A stretch of DNA of 64,000 bases from Ilyomonas sp965199905 (GTDB lineage: Bacteria > Bacteroidota > Bacteroidia > Chitinophagales > Chitinophagaceae): assembly GCA_965199905.1 (NCBI GenBank), contig OZ241366.1, forward strand, positions 2,170,001 through 2,234,000, read 5' to 3'. A model generated the notes under the pieces. It did not search any database. It saw only the letters and a program-made list of their open reading frames with translations, and was not told the origin of the DNA. Each line of letters opens with the position of its first letter. Within the stretch, counting starts at the first letter, position 1. The position numbers and the translations under genes were made by a program. This document shows positions 17,381 to 26,039 of this stretch, piece after piece.

Positions 17381-17886
17381 ACAGTGATTGGATTTTAATC
17401 TTTGTTTTGTTACCGGGGCTATTGAAATAAGTGATTTTGGTAACATTGCTAAGTTCGGGCTTTGGTGCAAAGCGGGCGGTAGAAAGAATATTGAAATCGG
17501 GAGTTTTTTGTTACCAGAGGAAGAGCGGTTATTTCATACAGATGAATCAACGGTAGCTGAAAGCTACTTTAGAAGTTGAGCGTAGTGAATACTACGATCA
17601 GTGCTTACCACTTTATTGTTTGTAGTAAGCTACGGTGAGGTAGGGGAAAGGAGGTTGGCAAGGACACCAACCTCTTGTAGAAAACACCAACAACGGCGGA
17701 AGAAATTTTTGTTAGAGTTTTTGACCTAAAAAACCTTTAAATTACATTGCACTGCTTATGAGTCTTATATGTAGTAACCGCGTTAAGTAAATAAACATAA
17801 TTTGCTGAGATACTATATCTCTATCTGAGTATGGAAAGCAATTTGTATTAAAAGGGAATTAAATAATCAACCTATAAGTTGATTTT
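17381..17886. other. Gene-free stretch between RteC-like gene and TAC module
   Basis: No convincing coding frame. A short hairpin, CGTAGTGAATACTACG, lies near 17580-17596. The last 150 nt are AT-rich and should contain the promoter of the plus-strand toxin-antitoxin-chaperone genes. A TATTAAAAGGGAA sequence about 40 nt before the first ATG may be part of it. Confidence 0.35.
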
Positions 17887-18474
17887 ATGAAAATTGTCGG
17901 TATTTTCGTTAATGAAGTTACCAATGAGGGTATCCATTGTATACACTATGATAATGAAGAACTCAATGAGTGGGATAGACTCTTATCGTTGTGGAGAGAT
18001 GATACTGCATACGTGACAAATTATTGTGCTGATAATACTTCTTACTTTTCTTCTCCATATTATGTCAATGATTCTATACAAAAAATCATCAACAGAATTA
18101 GAAAGGAAGCAGAGCAATTGGAAGACTACATATATAATCTTACGGCAGAAAGTTTCACGTATGAGAAAACTACTCAATTACAGACAATTTTTAAACCCTT
18201 ACATAACAAGGAAATCTCTTTACCCTTGCTACAAACTACTAAGTTTCGATATGAAGATAGCTTTAATTTTCCACGACCAATGCTTAGAATTTATGCCTTG
18301 CGAGTTGCAGAAAATACGTTTATCATAACAGGAGGCGCTATTAAGCTCACACATCTAATGGTGGAACATGAAGACACATTGCGTGAGCTTGAAAAAATAA
18401 ATTCAGTAAGAGATTACCTTTTGAGTAATGGTATAAAAGATGACGAGAATTTAATTTACTACTATGAACAATAA
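17887..18474 (+). CDS. Probable toxin of a TAC (toxin-antitoxin-chaperone) module
   Basis: 195 residues. The C-terminal part (LRIYALRVAENTFIITGGAI then KLTHLMVEHEDTLRELEKIN) resembles the end of RelE/HigB-type mRNA interferase-like proteins of Bacteroidota. The N-terminal 90 residues are of unknown type. The gene overlaps the next (HTH antitoxin) by 11 nt, and a SecB-like gene follows, which is the diagnostic order of TAC modules. Toxin identity rests mainly on this context. Confidence 0.65.
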   Translation: MKIVGIFVNEVTNEGIHCIHYDNEELNEWDRLLSLWRDDTAYVTNYCADNTSYFSSPYYVNDSIQKIINRIRKEAEQLEDYIYNLTAESFTYEKTTQLQTIFKPLHNKEISLPLLQTTKFRYEDSFNFPRPMLRIYALRVAENTFIITGGAIKLTHLMVEHEDTLRELEKINSVRDYLLSNGIKDDENLIYYYEQ

Positions 18475-19000
18475 TCTTAAAGAATTATCCTCCGGAGTGT
18501 CTATAACGTGGAGAGAGAAAGCTGAATATAGAAGGCAAAACAAATGGCTTGAATATTCATCTCAAATTGCGCGAAGGATTATAGCAATCATACGGAATAG
18601 AGATGACCTGAATCAAGCTAAGCTTGCTGAAATTGTAGGCGTAACGGCTCAGCAAATCAGTAAAATAGTAAAAGGGCAGGAAAATATGACTCTTGAGACT
18701 ATCTACAAGTTATCTCAAGCTTTAGGAGTGGAACTGATAGGATTTCCAGAATATGAGTTTAGCCAAATATTCGCTGATACCACAGCAGCGAAATTTGAAG
18801 CTATTTCTGGTATGACAATGACTTGGAGTACTCATGCCCATCACTTAGATAAACCTTGGATGGACTGTACGGATTTTTGGCCTAGTTGTACAAATTTTGA
18901 AGGTAAGCTTCCTGCTGCTTATAACGGTTTAGAAGGAACTATTCTTGTTTTGGGCAGCCGCACGCAAAAACTCAATGATTTATATGAGCGACAGCAATAA
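18464..19000 (+). CDS. HTH (XRE) antitoxin of TAC module
   Basis: 178 residues with an XRE helix-turn-helix near residues 45-95 (LNQAKLAEIVGVTAQQISKI then VKGQENMTLETIYKLSQALG). The C-terminal tail of about 80 residues is probably the part that binds the SecB-like chaperone, known as the chaperone-addiction region in TAC antitoxins. It overlaps the toxin gene upstream and the chaperone gene downstream, so the three are translationally coupled. The protein probably represses its own promoter. Confidence 0.8.
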   Translation: MNNNLKELSSGVSITWREKAEYRRQNKWLEYSSQIARRIIAIIRNRDDLNQAKLAEIVGVTAQQISKIVKGQENMTLETIYKLSQALGVELIGFPEYEFSQIFADTTAAKFEAISGMTMTWSTHAHHLDKPWMDCTDFWPSCTNFEGKLPAAYNGLEGTILVLGSRTQKLNDLYERQQ

Positions 19001-19442
19001 CATCGAATTCAGGTTTGTAGACATTCAAATTCTGAGTAAAAGCCTGCATTATATTCCTCAAGCTCACGAAGAATTTAGTTTCTTTTACGGTATTAATTCG
19101 GAAGCTAAAGTGAGACCTGAGGTTGGATTGGTTGTTATACTAATTACGGTGAATGTACTGTCTGATAAAGAGCAATCACTAGCTACTCTAAATTCGGTAT
19201 GTTCCTTCGAGATCGTAGAATTCGAAAAGAATATTAAACAGAAAGAAGACGGTAAATATTTTGTTCCGGACGATTTAGAGGAATTATTTAAACAAGTATC
19301 AATTTCAACAATGAGGGGAATTATGTATTCGGAGTTAAAAGGAACCTATTTGAATAATGCAATCATGCCAATCATATTTCCCAATAATTCCCGTAATGCC
19401 AATGGTTCGACCTCGTTGAAAGACATATTAGAGAACAAGTAA
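18984..19442 (+). CDS. SecB-like chaperone of TAC module
   Basis: 152 residues from the ATG at 18984 (MSDSNNIEFRFVDIQIL). The ending VSISTMRGIMYSELKGTYLN then NAIMPIIFP is the typical C-terminal strand-helix of SecB-like proteins. Dedicated SecB-like chaperones in TAC modules stabilise the antitoxin so that toxin stays silent. It overlaps the antitoxin gene by 17 nt. Length is normal for the family. The frame extends upstream to 18945, but that part has no family match. Confidence 0.75.
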   Translation: MSDSNNIEFRFVDIQILSKSLHYIPQAHEEFSFFYGINSEAKVRPEVGLVVILITVNVLSDKEQSLATLNSVCSFEIVEFEKNIKQKEDGKYFVPDDLEELFKQVSISTMRGIMYSELKGTYLNNAIMPIIFPNNSRNANGSTSLKDILENK

Positions 19443-19511
19443 CGAGTAGGAAAGAAATAGACTTTTTATATTGTTGAGGATTTGTCCAAAACGTGATTGA
19501 AATTCCTTGTT

Positions 19512-20051
19512 TCAGGAAATCATGTGATTTCGCTTCATAATTGTCAAAACAATACTTAAAATATTATTAGCAACAATAAAATTATCGATTTGATTATCTA
19601 ATTCAATAATCGCCTTATTACCGTGAAATAAGTTGTTTCGGAATCTGAAACAAATTATCAAAAGCGCTCTAACCACTTCCTTTGGCCTAGTTTCATTTCC
19701 CTGTAACACTGCAATAATTTCTGCTTTTGCTGCTTGTTCACTAGGTCTGGAAACTCTTAATTTCAAGCCTTCAATACTATGAGTAGTGGACCCATCAGGA
19801 TTAAAATATCTATTCGAAAAATAGCTGACAAATGGGGCGAAGACTGCTAAATCGAAAGACTCGTGAGTATTTATTTCTTCTACGATTTGTTTAATGGAAT
19901 TAAGATTGGCTTCCCGATGACAAGCAAAAGTTTCAAACATATTCCACAAGAAAACAAAATTGCTAACCCGCTCTATACCTTCAGTTTTTAAATCGACAGC
20001 GTTATTAAAAAAGCTCATTACCCAAGCTAATTCATCAAATGGTTGAAGCAT
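19512..20051 (-). CDS. HEPN-like (ApeA-type) hypothetical protein
   Basis: 179 residues, helical. The motif FRFRNNLFHGNKAI carries R-x4-H as in HEPN and ApeA-like C-terminal domains. Those domains can act as RNases in anti-phage proteins, but many similar proteins are uncharacterised. No partner gene is adjacent; it lies opposite to the TAC module. The ATG at 20051 is used without a strong ribosome site. Confidence 0.5.
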   Translation of the reverse strand: MLQPFDELAWVMSFFNNAVDLKTEGIERVSNFVFLWNMFETFACHREANLNSIKQIVEEINTHESFDLAVFAPFVSYFSNRYFNPDGSTTHSIEGLKLRVSRPSEQAAKAEIIAVLQGNETRPKEVVRALLIICFRFRNNLFHGNKAIIELDNQIDNFIVANNILSIVLTIMKRNHMIS

Positions 20052-20124
20052 ATAATCACAGTTTTTTGGTCAATATCAAAGCTTTCTATTTCACTCCATT
20101 TGCAATCTTATAGGCATATTATAT

Positions 20125-20433
20125 TCAAGTAGATACTTTGCTATAGTTCGTCCTAATCCAGTCATAGATAAGCTCTCTCTTCTTCAGATCGGAGGGAACA
20201 TCGTGCCTAATCATTTTTTCGATTTTACGACAATCAGCTACACTGGGAGTTCCGCTCCATGTGATTTTGCCTACAGTGTGTTCGATGAAATACTGGACTT
20301 CATAACCTTCTGTTCGATTGAGTTCTCTGTGATCTTTACCGCCTTTGTAGTAGGGGTTGTCATGGTCGGCATTTGCTGTCCATTTGTAGTACGTACCGTT
20401 ATCATAGCGCATTTCTAATCTTGGGAATTTCAT
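20125..20433 (-). CDS. Hypothetical protein, 102 aa
   Basis: Compact protein with many aromatic and charged residues (KFPRLEMRYDNGTYYKWTAN), ending in a helical region (CRKIEKMIRHDVPSDLKKRE). No signal peptide or membrane segment. Family not recognised. It stands alone on the minus strand, with a divergent membrane-protein gene about 200 nt to the right. Confidence 0.45.
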   Translation of the reverse strand: MKFPRLEMRYDNGTYYKWTANADHDNPYYKGGKDHRELNRTEGYEVQYFIEHTVGKITWSGTPSVADCRKIEKMIRHDVPSDLKKRELIYDWIRTNYSKVST

Positions 20434-20639
20434 AAAAGGAATTTTGTTTATGAAGATAGGGTTTTATTTTATTCAAAATATTGGATGAATAAAAGAGAAA
20501 CACTACACAAATATGAACGTTCAATAACAAGAAAATAAAGCTCAATCAAGCAAGCCGAAATTTATCTTTGATGTCATCAGTAATGATTGAAGCAGAGTGA
20601 AATGAAAGAGAGTAAGCTGATACACATATCAAGATCATC

Positions 20640-21509
20640 ATGAAAAAATTTTCTTTCAAAATATCTTATATCTCAGTTGTCAAGGAATATTTTGGGATCA
20701 TAAGTTTCTTTACATTAATTCTAGGATATTTAGGCTTTTACACTTTTGCAGCCAGAAACAACTTGCCATTCGTTTATCCTGATATTACATTAGTAATCGG
20801 ATTAGGAATTATTTGCTGGATTTTCATTGTTGGGTGCTATTTCATTTCCGGTGGAATTTTCAAACGTTCAAGCACAGCTCTTAAAACAATTATCTTTTAT
20901 TTTGTTCTGGCTGAAATACTTCAGACTCCATTCGTTTTATTCATTTTCTTCTTCAACTATAACGCTTCATTTTTTCATTCATATTATGAACGAACATCCA
21001 ATTTTGCAAAAAGAAAACGAAGACTTTTAAAATTTAGAAAAAGGAAAAAATTTTTTGATGTTGCTCTATTCTGTTTAATGATAGGATTGACTTTGTTTTG
21101 GGATGCGAGCATACTAATAAGTTTTGGATTTGTTTCGTCATCTATAGATGCGATGAAAAGAATACGATACGGTATTTTTAATTGGGCAGACACTTTGCGA
21201 ATAATCCTATTGACACCAATATTTATCTATTTATTCTTCCCGAGTAATTCCGATTTTACAATATTCGGATTATCTAAAACAGTGGTGTCTTTAAAGATGA
21301 CAAACAATCAAATCATCAAGGGACAGCTTGTTTTTAAAGATGATGATTCATACTATATTGCAGACACTACATACAATGTAAAAAATCTGTACTTCTTCAT
21401 ACCTAAAAAAAGTATGGCTATTTCCAAAAGTGAAGTTCTATCTTATCAGGTTGACACTGCTGTTATAACTTTTAATAAAAGAAAAGGTTTGATTGATTTG
21501 AGTAAATAA
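20640..21509 (+). CDS. Hypothetical multi-pass membrane protein
   Basis: 289 residues with about five hydrophobic segments (near residues 18-37, 46-70, 83-105, 145-165 and 185-205), followed by a soluble C-terminal domain of about 80 residues (KTVVSLKMTNNQIIKGQLVF then DSYYIADTTYNVKNLYFFIP) with a beta-rich, LSM/PRC-like look. No family recognised. A cytosolic loop is rich in Lys and Arg (FAKRKRRLLKFRKRKKF). Confidence 0.55.
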   Translation: MKKFSFKISYISVVKEYFGIISFFTLILGYLGFYTFAARNNLPFVYPDITLVIGLGIICWIFIVGCYFISGGIFKRSSTALKTIIFYFVLAEILQTPFVLFIFFFNYNASFFHSYYERTSNFAKRKRRLLKFRKRKKFFDVALFCLMIGLTLFWDASILISFGFVSSSIDAMKRIRYGIFNWADTLRIILLTPIFIYLFFPSNSDFTIFGLSKTVVSLKMTNNQIIKGQLVFKDDDSYYIADTTYNVKNLYFFIPKKSMAISKSEVLSYQVDTAVITFNKRKGLIDLSK

Positions 21510-21701
21510 ATTGACTCTAAAATGCGTAACACATTTCATTATTCTAAATATTCGCATAGATGTTTACTCAATAACGTAATGATGAATTGGAAATATCACT
21601 CTAAAAAGGTTGATGAAGATACTGACCTTTAGAAATATTCAGACTGCTTGCTATCATTGTGTAAGTAGTGAAGTGCCAGCCGCTATAGCAGCAAGCATTT
21701 A

Positions 21702-22661
21702 TTAGCTGTCACTTTTGTTCTCATTATTTTGTTGCTCTAAAATTTTATTGTAAAGTTCATTTCGTTTGTTGAAAGAATTTATTCTCCCAACGACAGAACC
21801 ATTCTTTGAAAGTAAATAATTGAACTCCCATACACTAGTGTCGCTATAAGTAAACTGAATTTTTTCAGGAGAAAGGTTTCTTAGTTGTTTAACTTTATCT
21901 GCAATCACTTGTAATTTTTCTTTTGTCAGCGATTCCAACACTGTATCTGCCTTGTAAGTTGTTATAACAAGTTCAATATTGCACTCATTATTTGGGTAAG
22001 AAATTACAAAGTTTTTGGGTCTATTTGATGGTTTTACTTTTTTTATGGTTTCAATGGTCAGTTTTGATATTAGTTTATAAAATTTGGCTAAGTCCTCACC
22101 AATTGCTTCACCTATTTTTTCGGGAATTTTTGTTTTTATAAGTCCAATTGCTATGGCTATATTTTTAGTAATTGAAATTATTGTTTCAGGGTCGGGTAAT
22201 ACAGACTTTCTTCCAAATAGTTTAGTGTCAAATTCTAAATTTATCTCTTGCCTGATTAACTCATAAATATGGTTAATGTCTTTATGTGTTTCAAAATTTG
22301 CTGGATCTGTCCCTATACTTATTTTATTAATTTCATTCCCTGCACATTCAGCAAATGGATGTTCTCCTTCACTAAAAGATTCCTGTAGGAGTTTTGTGCC
22401 ATCTTCTAATGTAATAAAGTCTTGTTTATCAAAATAAACTTGTTCAGCAGTCAAATAATAGTGTTCATCTTGTCCTTTGATAATTTCACCATTCATCATT
22501 ATACCAAAAGGTGGAAACGTCCTAATATGTTCCAGCCCTAATTTCGGCTTTCGCTTTCCATTAAGTTGCGGTAACATACTTTCAAGAGCATTTTTCGTCA
22601 TCATATATCCTTGGCTGTCTAAGTGTGTTGAACTCACAATGTATTTTTGTTTTCTAATCAT
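21702..22661 (-). CDS. Hypothetical protein, about 319 aa
   Basis: The ATG at 22661 (MIRKQKYIVSSTHLDSQGYM) is chosen over a non-ATG start at 22694. The N-terminal part has features of a prohead-protease or peptidase-like beta domain (LDSQGYMMTKNALESMLPQL then FGIMMNGEIIKGQDEHY), but I cannot assign it. The central part is helical and slightly hydrophobic (NIAIAIGLIKTKIPEKIGEA). It sits next to another orphan gene. Function unknown. Confidence 0.5.
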   Translation of the reverse strand: MIRKQKYIVSSTHLDSQGYMMTKNALESMLPQLNGKRKPKLGLEHIRTFPPFGIMMNGEIIKGQDEHYYLTAEQVYFDKQDFITLEDGTKLLQESFSEGEHPFAECAGNEINKISIGTDPANFETHKDINHIYELIRQEINLEFDTKLFGRKSVLPDPETIISITKNIAIAIGLIKTKIPEKIGEAIGEDLAKFYKLISKLTIETIKKVKPSNRPKNFVISYPNNECNIELVITTYKADTVLESLTKEKLQVIADKVKQLRNLSPEKIQFTYSDTSVWEFNYLLSKNGSVVGRINSFNKRNELYNKILEQQNNENKSDS

Positions 22662-22719
22662 AGTATGCAGTGTTATTAAGGTGGCAGCAAGCAATTGCTC
22701 GCGAAGGTTCTTATAACTG

Positions 22720-23349
22720 TTATGAATCTCGGTGGCTTTTTGTACTTATCCAACCATTAATAAGCGTTAATATACATTCAGAAATATCTATCATACAAGC
22801 AATCGCTTCAAGTCTAAGTTCATCTGGAATATAAAGGTCATTCTTACTAACTCCAAATTCGCCGAGTCTTGCCTGCTTATCCTTTAAAATCATTGAAACA
22901 GATAAATGCTTTTTACTCAAATGAATAAAGCCTGATGTCTCATTATATACATTTAGCATCCAAGGATGATTTTTTGCAGCCTCTTGAGCCAAATAACTAT
23001 CACGTAAAAGATTATTCTTCCTATCTCTAATCCTATCTATTCTTTCGCCTTTTATTATTCTATGTGCAAAATCATGTGGGTCACTAACAAGCCATACGGC
23101 ATGGAATCTTAGGTAATTATCTAAATAGGGCCTTACTAAGTGAGAAGCAGCAATGAAGTTTTTTTCTTTAACTAATAAACAGAATCCTGAGCATAAAGAA
23201 AGTGAACGGTTAATAACTCCTACAACAAGAATATCTAAAGAAAAGAATTCTTCATTTGGTGTAAATAATTGCTTAAATGCCTCAATAAATATTTTATCAA
23301 ATGCTTCCAATTTTTTGAGCTCTTCTTCTATGTTGTTTGAAGGTATCAT
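22720..23349 (-). CDS. Hypothetical DUF5677-like helical protein
   Basis: 209 residues, helical. It contains LVRPYLDNYLRFHAVWLVSD and an ETSGFIHLSKKH stretch, a pattern I associate with DUF5677/abortive-type proteins in Bacteroidota (E..GF.H). No nuclease motif is visible. It ends 26 nt before the start of the 21702-22661 frame on the same strand, so the two may be co-transcribed. Confidence 0.45.
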   Translation of the reverse strand: MIPSNNIEEELKKLEAFDKIFIEAFKQLFTPNEEFFSLDILVVGVINRSLSLCSGFCLLVKEKNFIAASHLVRPYLDNYLRFHAVWLVSDPHDFAHRIIKGERIDRIRDRKNNLLRDSYLAQEAAKNHPWMLNVYNETSGFIHLSKKHLSVSMILKDKQARLGEFGVSKNDLYIPDELRLEAIACMIDISECILTLINGWISTKSHRDS

Positions 23350-23457
23350 GTTATATAACAGCTGTGTCGTGATACTTTAGTTCTTCCGAATGTATCGTTT
23401 AGTCTATCATTTTCTGCTCTCACAAATACTTTTAAAAGTATGGTTAACTGTCCGCAT

Positions 23458-24501
23458 TTATTCTTCTGTTGTTAATCTTACAATGTCGCCAAGAGAAAGG
23501 TATAACTGAAGGATACATTGATATGCTTCAAAAGAATTTATCTCAGTATGAACACCTTTACAAGATTTCGCGTACACTTCGTCAATGCGATTTCCCAAAT
23601 CAGTCAACTGTGTTTTTAAAAGTTCAGTAGACAAGTTTTTTCCTTTTAAATTTTCAAAGATGTACTGCCATATCCGGGATATGTATTTATCGTCAGTCAA
23701 GACTCTTTCTGTTCCATCAGCACATACAACTTTGTTTTTCGTAGCAGGATAGAGTACATCAGCATAATCTTTTAAAATTATTCTGACAAGCAGTAATGCT
23801 TGTGAAAAGGAATCTGAGTTATCATCTTTTAATCTTTGGGTTAATTCGATAAAGTGTAACTCAAACTTAGTTGATAAATTCGTCAAATTCTTTTCTACAT
23901 AGTTTTTATTTTTATCGAAAAATGATGACAAAGTCTTTCCTGAAATAATTTCAATTTCTGTTTCAGAGAGAAAGTTATGAACTCTGTTTTTTATTCTTGA
24001 CAGGATATTTAAATAGCCTTCTTCATAATTCAAGTATAACATCCGAATTTGAGTGTTATCCTTTTCTGCATAATACAGATCTAAGGGATGCATTCCAGAG
24101 GGATTGCTTAAGTTCTTTCTTTTTTCAATGGATGTACTCAGTTTGGATTCTATTTCTGATATAGAGCTTGGCAAAATGTTATTGGATTCTTCAACGGTTT
24201 GATCTTTATTAAAGGTTGATATTTGTCTTTCTGATACCCATTTCTCCCAATATTCCTTGCTTAGCATTTTAAATTCGAGCTTGTCAAATTTGCTTTCAAT
24301 GGATTTTGGAAATTCTTGAAGTTTCGTTTTTTCATTGATATTACAAGTTTCCCATTCCAGCCACCAAAGGTTTTTAAAATCTCCTCTTAATTTGGCTACT
24401 CGCTTTGACTCATTAATGAGTAAGCTGAGTTGAATGTCCTTATTGTAAACTTTTTCTAATAGTCTTGTTACTAGTTGCAAGATATACTCTTGGTTCTTCA
24501 T
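23458..24501 (-). CDS. Hypothetical protein with AbiTii-like features
   Basis: 347 residues. The start (LSLLINESKRVAKLRGDFKN then LWWLEWETCN) resembles AbiTii-type N-terminal domains, and the end (SCKGVHTEINSFEAYQCILQ then LYLSLGDIVRL) is also seen in that group. AbiTii proteins occur in defence-like loci but are poorly characterised. It lies 54 nt after an XRE regulator gene on the same strand, a common arrangement for small stress or defence modules. Confidence 0.45.
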   Translation of the reverse strand: MKNQEYILQLVTRLLEKVYNKDIQLSLLINESKRVAKLRGDFKNLWWLEWETCNINEKTKLQEFPKSIESKFDKLEFKMLSKEYWEKWVSERQISTFNKDQTVEESNNILPSSISEIESKLSTSIEKRKNLSNPSGMHPLDLYYAEKDNTQIRMLYLNYEEGYLNILSRIKNRVHNFLSETEIEIISGKTLSSFFDKNKNYVEKNLTNLSTKFELHFIELTQRLKDDNSDSFSQALLLVRIILKDYADVLYPATKNKVVCADGTERVLTDDKYISRIWQYIFENLKGKNLSTELLKTQLTDLGNRIDEVYAKSCKGVHTEINSFEAYQCILQLYLSLGDIVRLTTEE

Positions 24502-24559
24502 CCTATTGGGTTACTGAAAGAATGAATAACTAAAATATTTAAAAAAGAATGTTGATGGA

Positions 24560-24955
24560 TTACTTCTTTCCCATCACTTCCATAAACTGCCTCACCTGTT
24601 CTTTCAAAAACTCTACTTCTTTTTGCAAAGAGTCAATCGCAATTTTATACCCTTCCACTTCTATATCGCTTCTACGGTTGTCATTGAGTGTTTGATGTAG
24701 ACCAATTCCAACGGAACCGGATGCATTGCTGATACTATGAATGTTCAGTTGGTCAGGGATATTTAGAATATCAACCACACTTACTTCAAGCACCTTAGCT
24801 ATTTCTTCCAGCCTGTCAAAACTCGGGCTGCTATCACCCCTTTCGAGGTTGCCATAAGCCGTTACACTCATGTTCAACTGGTCAGCAACATATTCCTGTT
24901 TGTATCCTTTCAGTTCCCTGACTTTCCTGATCTTGTCTCCAACGTGCATTTTCAT
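24560..24955 (-). CDS. XRE-family HTH regulator with coiled-coil tail
   Basis: About 131 residues. HTH_3 domain at the N-terminus (DKIRKVRELKGYKQEYVADQ then LNMSVTAYGNLERGDSSPSF). The tail (YKIAIDSLQKEVEFLKEQVR) is a dimerisation coiled coil, typical of Bacteroidota stand-alone repressors. The ATG at 24955 is chosen; an upstream TTG extends the frame by five codons. Likely autoregulator of itself and the downstream 23458-24501 gene. Confidence 0.8.
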   Translation of the reverse strand: MKMHVGDKIRKVRELKGYKQEYVADQLNMSVTAYGNLERGDSSPSFDRLEEIAKVLEVSVVDILNIPDQLNIHSISNASGSVGIGLHQTLNDNRRSDIEVEGYKIAIDSLQKEVEFLKEQVRQFMEVMGKK

Positions 24956-25204
24956 GGCTTTGGCTTTCAAAGTTTATATAAAGTGGTGAGGTATAGATGA
25001 GAGAACAAAAAATTAGAAACCTTCTAATTCCTTATTCCCTCCCTTCAAAAATACGAATATAATGTGAACCTACACTTGCTGCGCTATGAAGTATGAACGG
25101 AACCTTTATCAACTGCCATAGAATTTTTCTTTTCGTCCCATTTTTCCTTCCGCCCACACATCAATTATTTTTCCGTAACGCATTATTGATCAGCCCGGTT
25201 GCAA

Positions 25205-25220
25205 GGGGTACCGGTACCCC
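25205..25220. repeat. 16-bp perfect palindrome
   Basis: GGGGTACCGGTACCCC is a perfect palindrome in a region without a confident gene. It could be a dimeric protein-binding site or a chance structure. It lies 120 nt upstream of the truncated gene at 25340. Confidence 0.4.
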
Positions 25221-25339
25221 CGGGACTGTTCCTGCTTTGCCAGCCGTACTATGTTTGTCCTGCTTTCAACATCGGACGCGTGGATGAGGGAAGCCAGAGG
25301 AGTAAATAACATTTTTAAACAAAAAGTAAAAGAGATTTT

Positions 25340-25545
25340 ATGGCAAAGCAAGTGGGCATTACGCCCTTAGAGGGAACCTTGGGTGAGTACACTTTTTTTA
25401 AGACACAGGACAGCTACATGGTGAGAACCCGTAGCGGGGTATCGGCTGAGCGGATAGCGACCGACCCTGACTTTCAGCGAACGAGGGAAAACAATGCAGA
25501 GTTTGCCGGTGGCTGCCAAGCAGGCACAAGTTGTTAGACATAAGC
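25340..25545 (+). pseudogene. Truncated N-terminus of a conserved Bacteroidota protein
   Basis: MAKQVGITPLEGTLGEYTFF then KTQDSYMVRTRSGVSAERIA is a familiar start of a phage-like/structural protein of Bacteroidota, usually about 200 residues. After RTRENNAEFAGG the frame is lost, while the next frame reads VAAKQAQVVRHKL, which resembles the expected continuation. So a small deletion broke the gene and the remaining two thirds are absent. Confidence 0.55.
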
Positions 25546-25800
25546 TCGCAAAATGTTATTGGATATACAGTAAAGGTCAGAAAGTGAACCTTTGCATCCT
25601 TTACAGGATAGTTTTTATCCTTTTAAATTATATGAGTCAAAGGGTAAAGAAGATAAGACTAACTAAAGTTGTTTTATCTTCTTTACATAACTTTTCGTAT
25701 CTTTAGATCAATAAAAGCTCTTTCTTTCTGGGGATATTTGTATAAGTAAAGGTGAATAAAGACAGGTTTTACCATTTGATTGCAAATTGATTGCAAACGA

Positions 25801-25835
25801 AAAAGGTTACAAGCATTTTACACTTATAACCTTTT
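25801..25835. terminator. Bidirectional terminator-like hairpin
   Basis: AAAAGGTTACAAG (25801-25813) pairs with CTTATAACCTTTT (25823-25835) with one mismatch; A- and T-runs at each side allow termination in both directions. It lies between the broken gene at 25340 and the inverted tRNA fragment. Confidence 0.5.
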
Positions 25836-25851
25836 GATTGTTAGGTGGACC

Positions 25852-25897
25852 CACCTGGACTTGAACCAGGGACCCTCTGATTATGAGTCAGGTCAAA
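25852..25897 (-). other. tRNA(CAT) 3' fragment, probable attachment-site remnant
   Basis: Read on the minus strand it gives the anticodon arm, variable loop, T arm and 3' acceptor strand of a CAT-anticodon tRNA (CTCATAATCAGAGGGTCCC then TGGTTCAAGTCCAGGTGGGT). The 5' half is missing. It is very similar to 27442-27492 but differs in the anticodon stem (TCAG instead of TCAAA), so it derives from another tRNA copy. Tyrosine integrases commonly recombine at tRNA 3' ends, and such a fragment marks an element border. The integrase at 26040 starts about 140 nt away. Confidence 0.7.
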
Positions 25898-26039
25898 GGC
25901 TTTTCCTTTCTTTTCCGTTGTTTTCTTTTTGTTGACAATCAATAATTTAAACTCAGATTCTTTTCTTTTTTTGTCTTTTTACTATCTTTCTTTTACTCGG
26001 TTGTATGTACCTTGTATGTATCAAAAAACAGAAAGGGAT

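Noticed and set aside
25852..25897. Second tRNA gene on the minus strand
   Set aside because: Only the anticodon arm and 3' half are present; the D arm and the 5' acceptor strand are missing, so it cannot be a functional tRNA.
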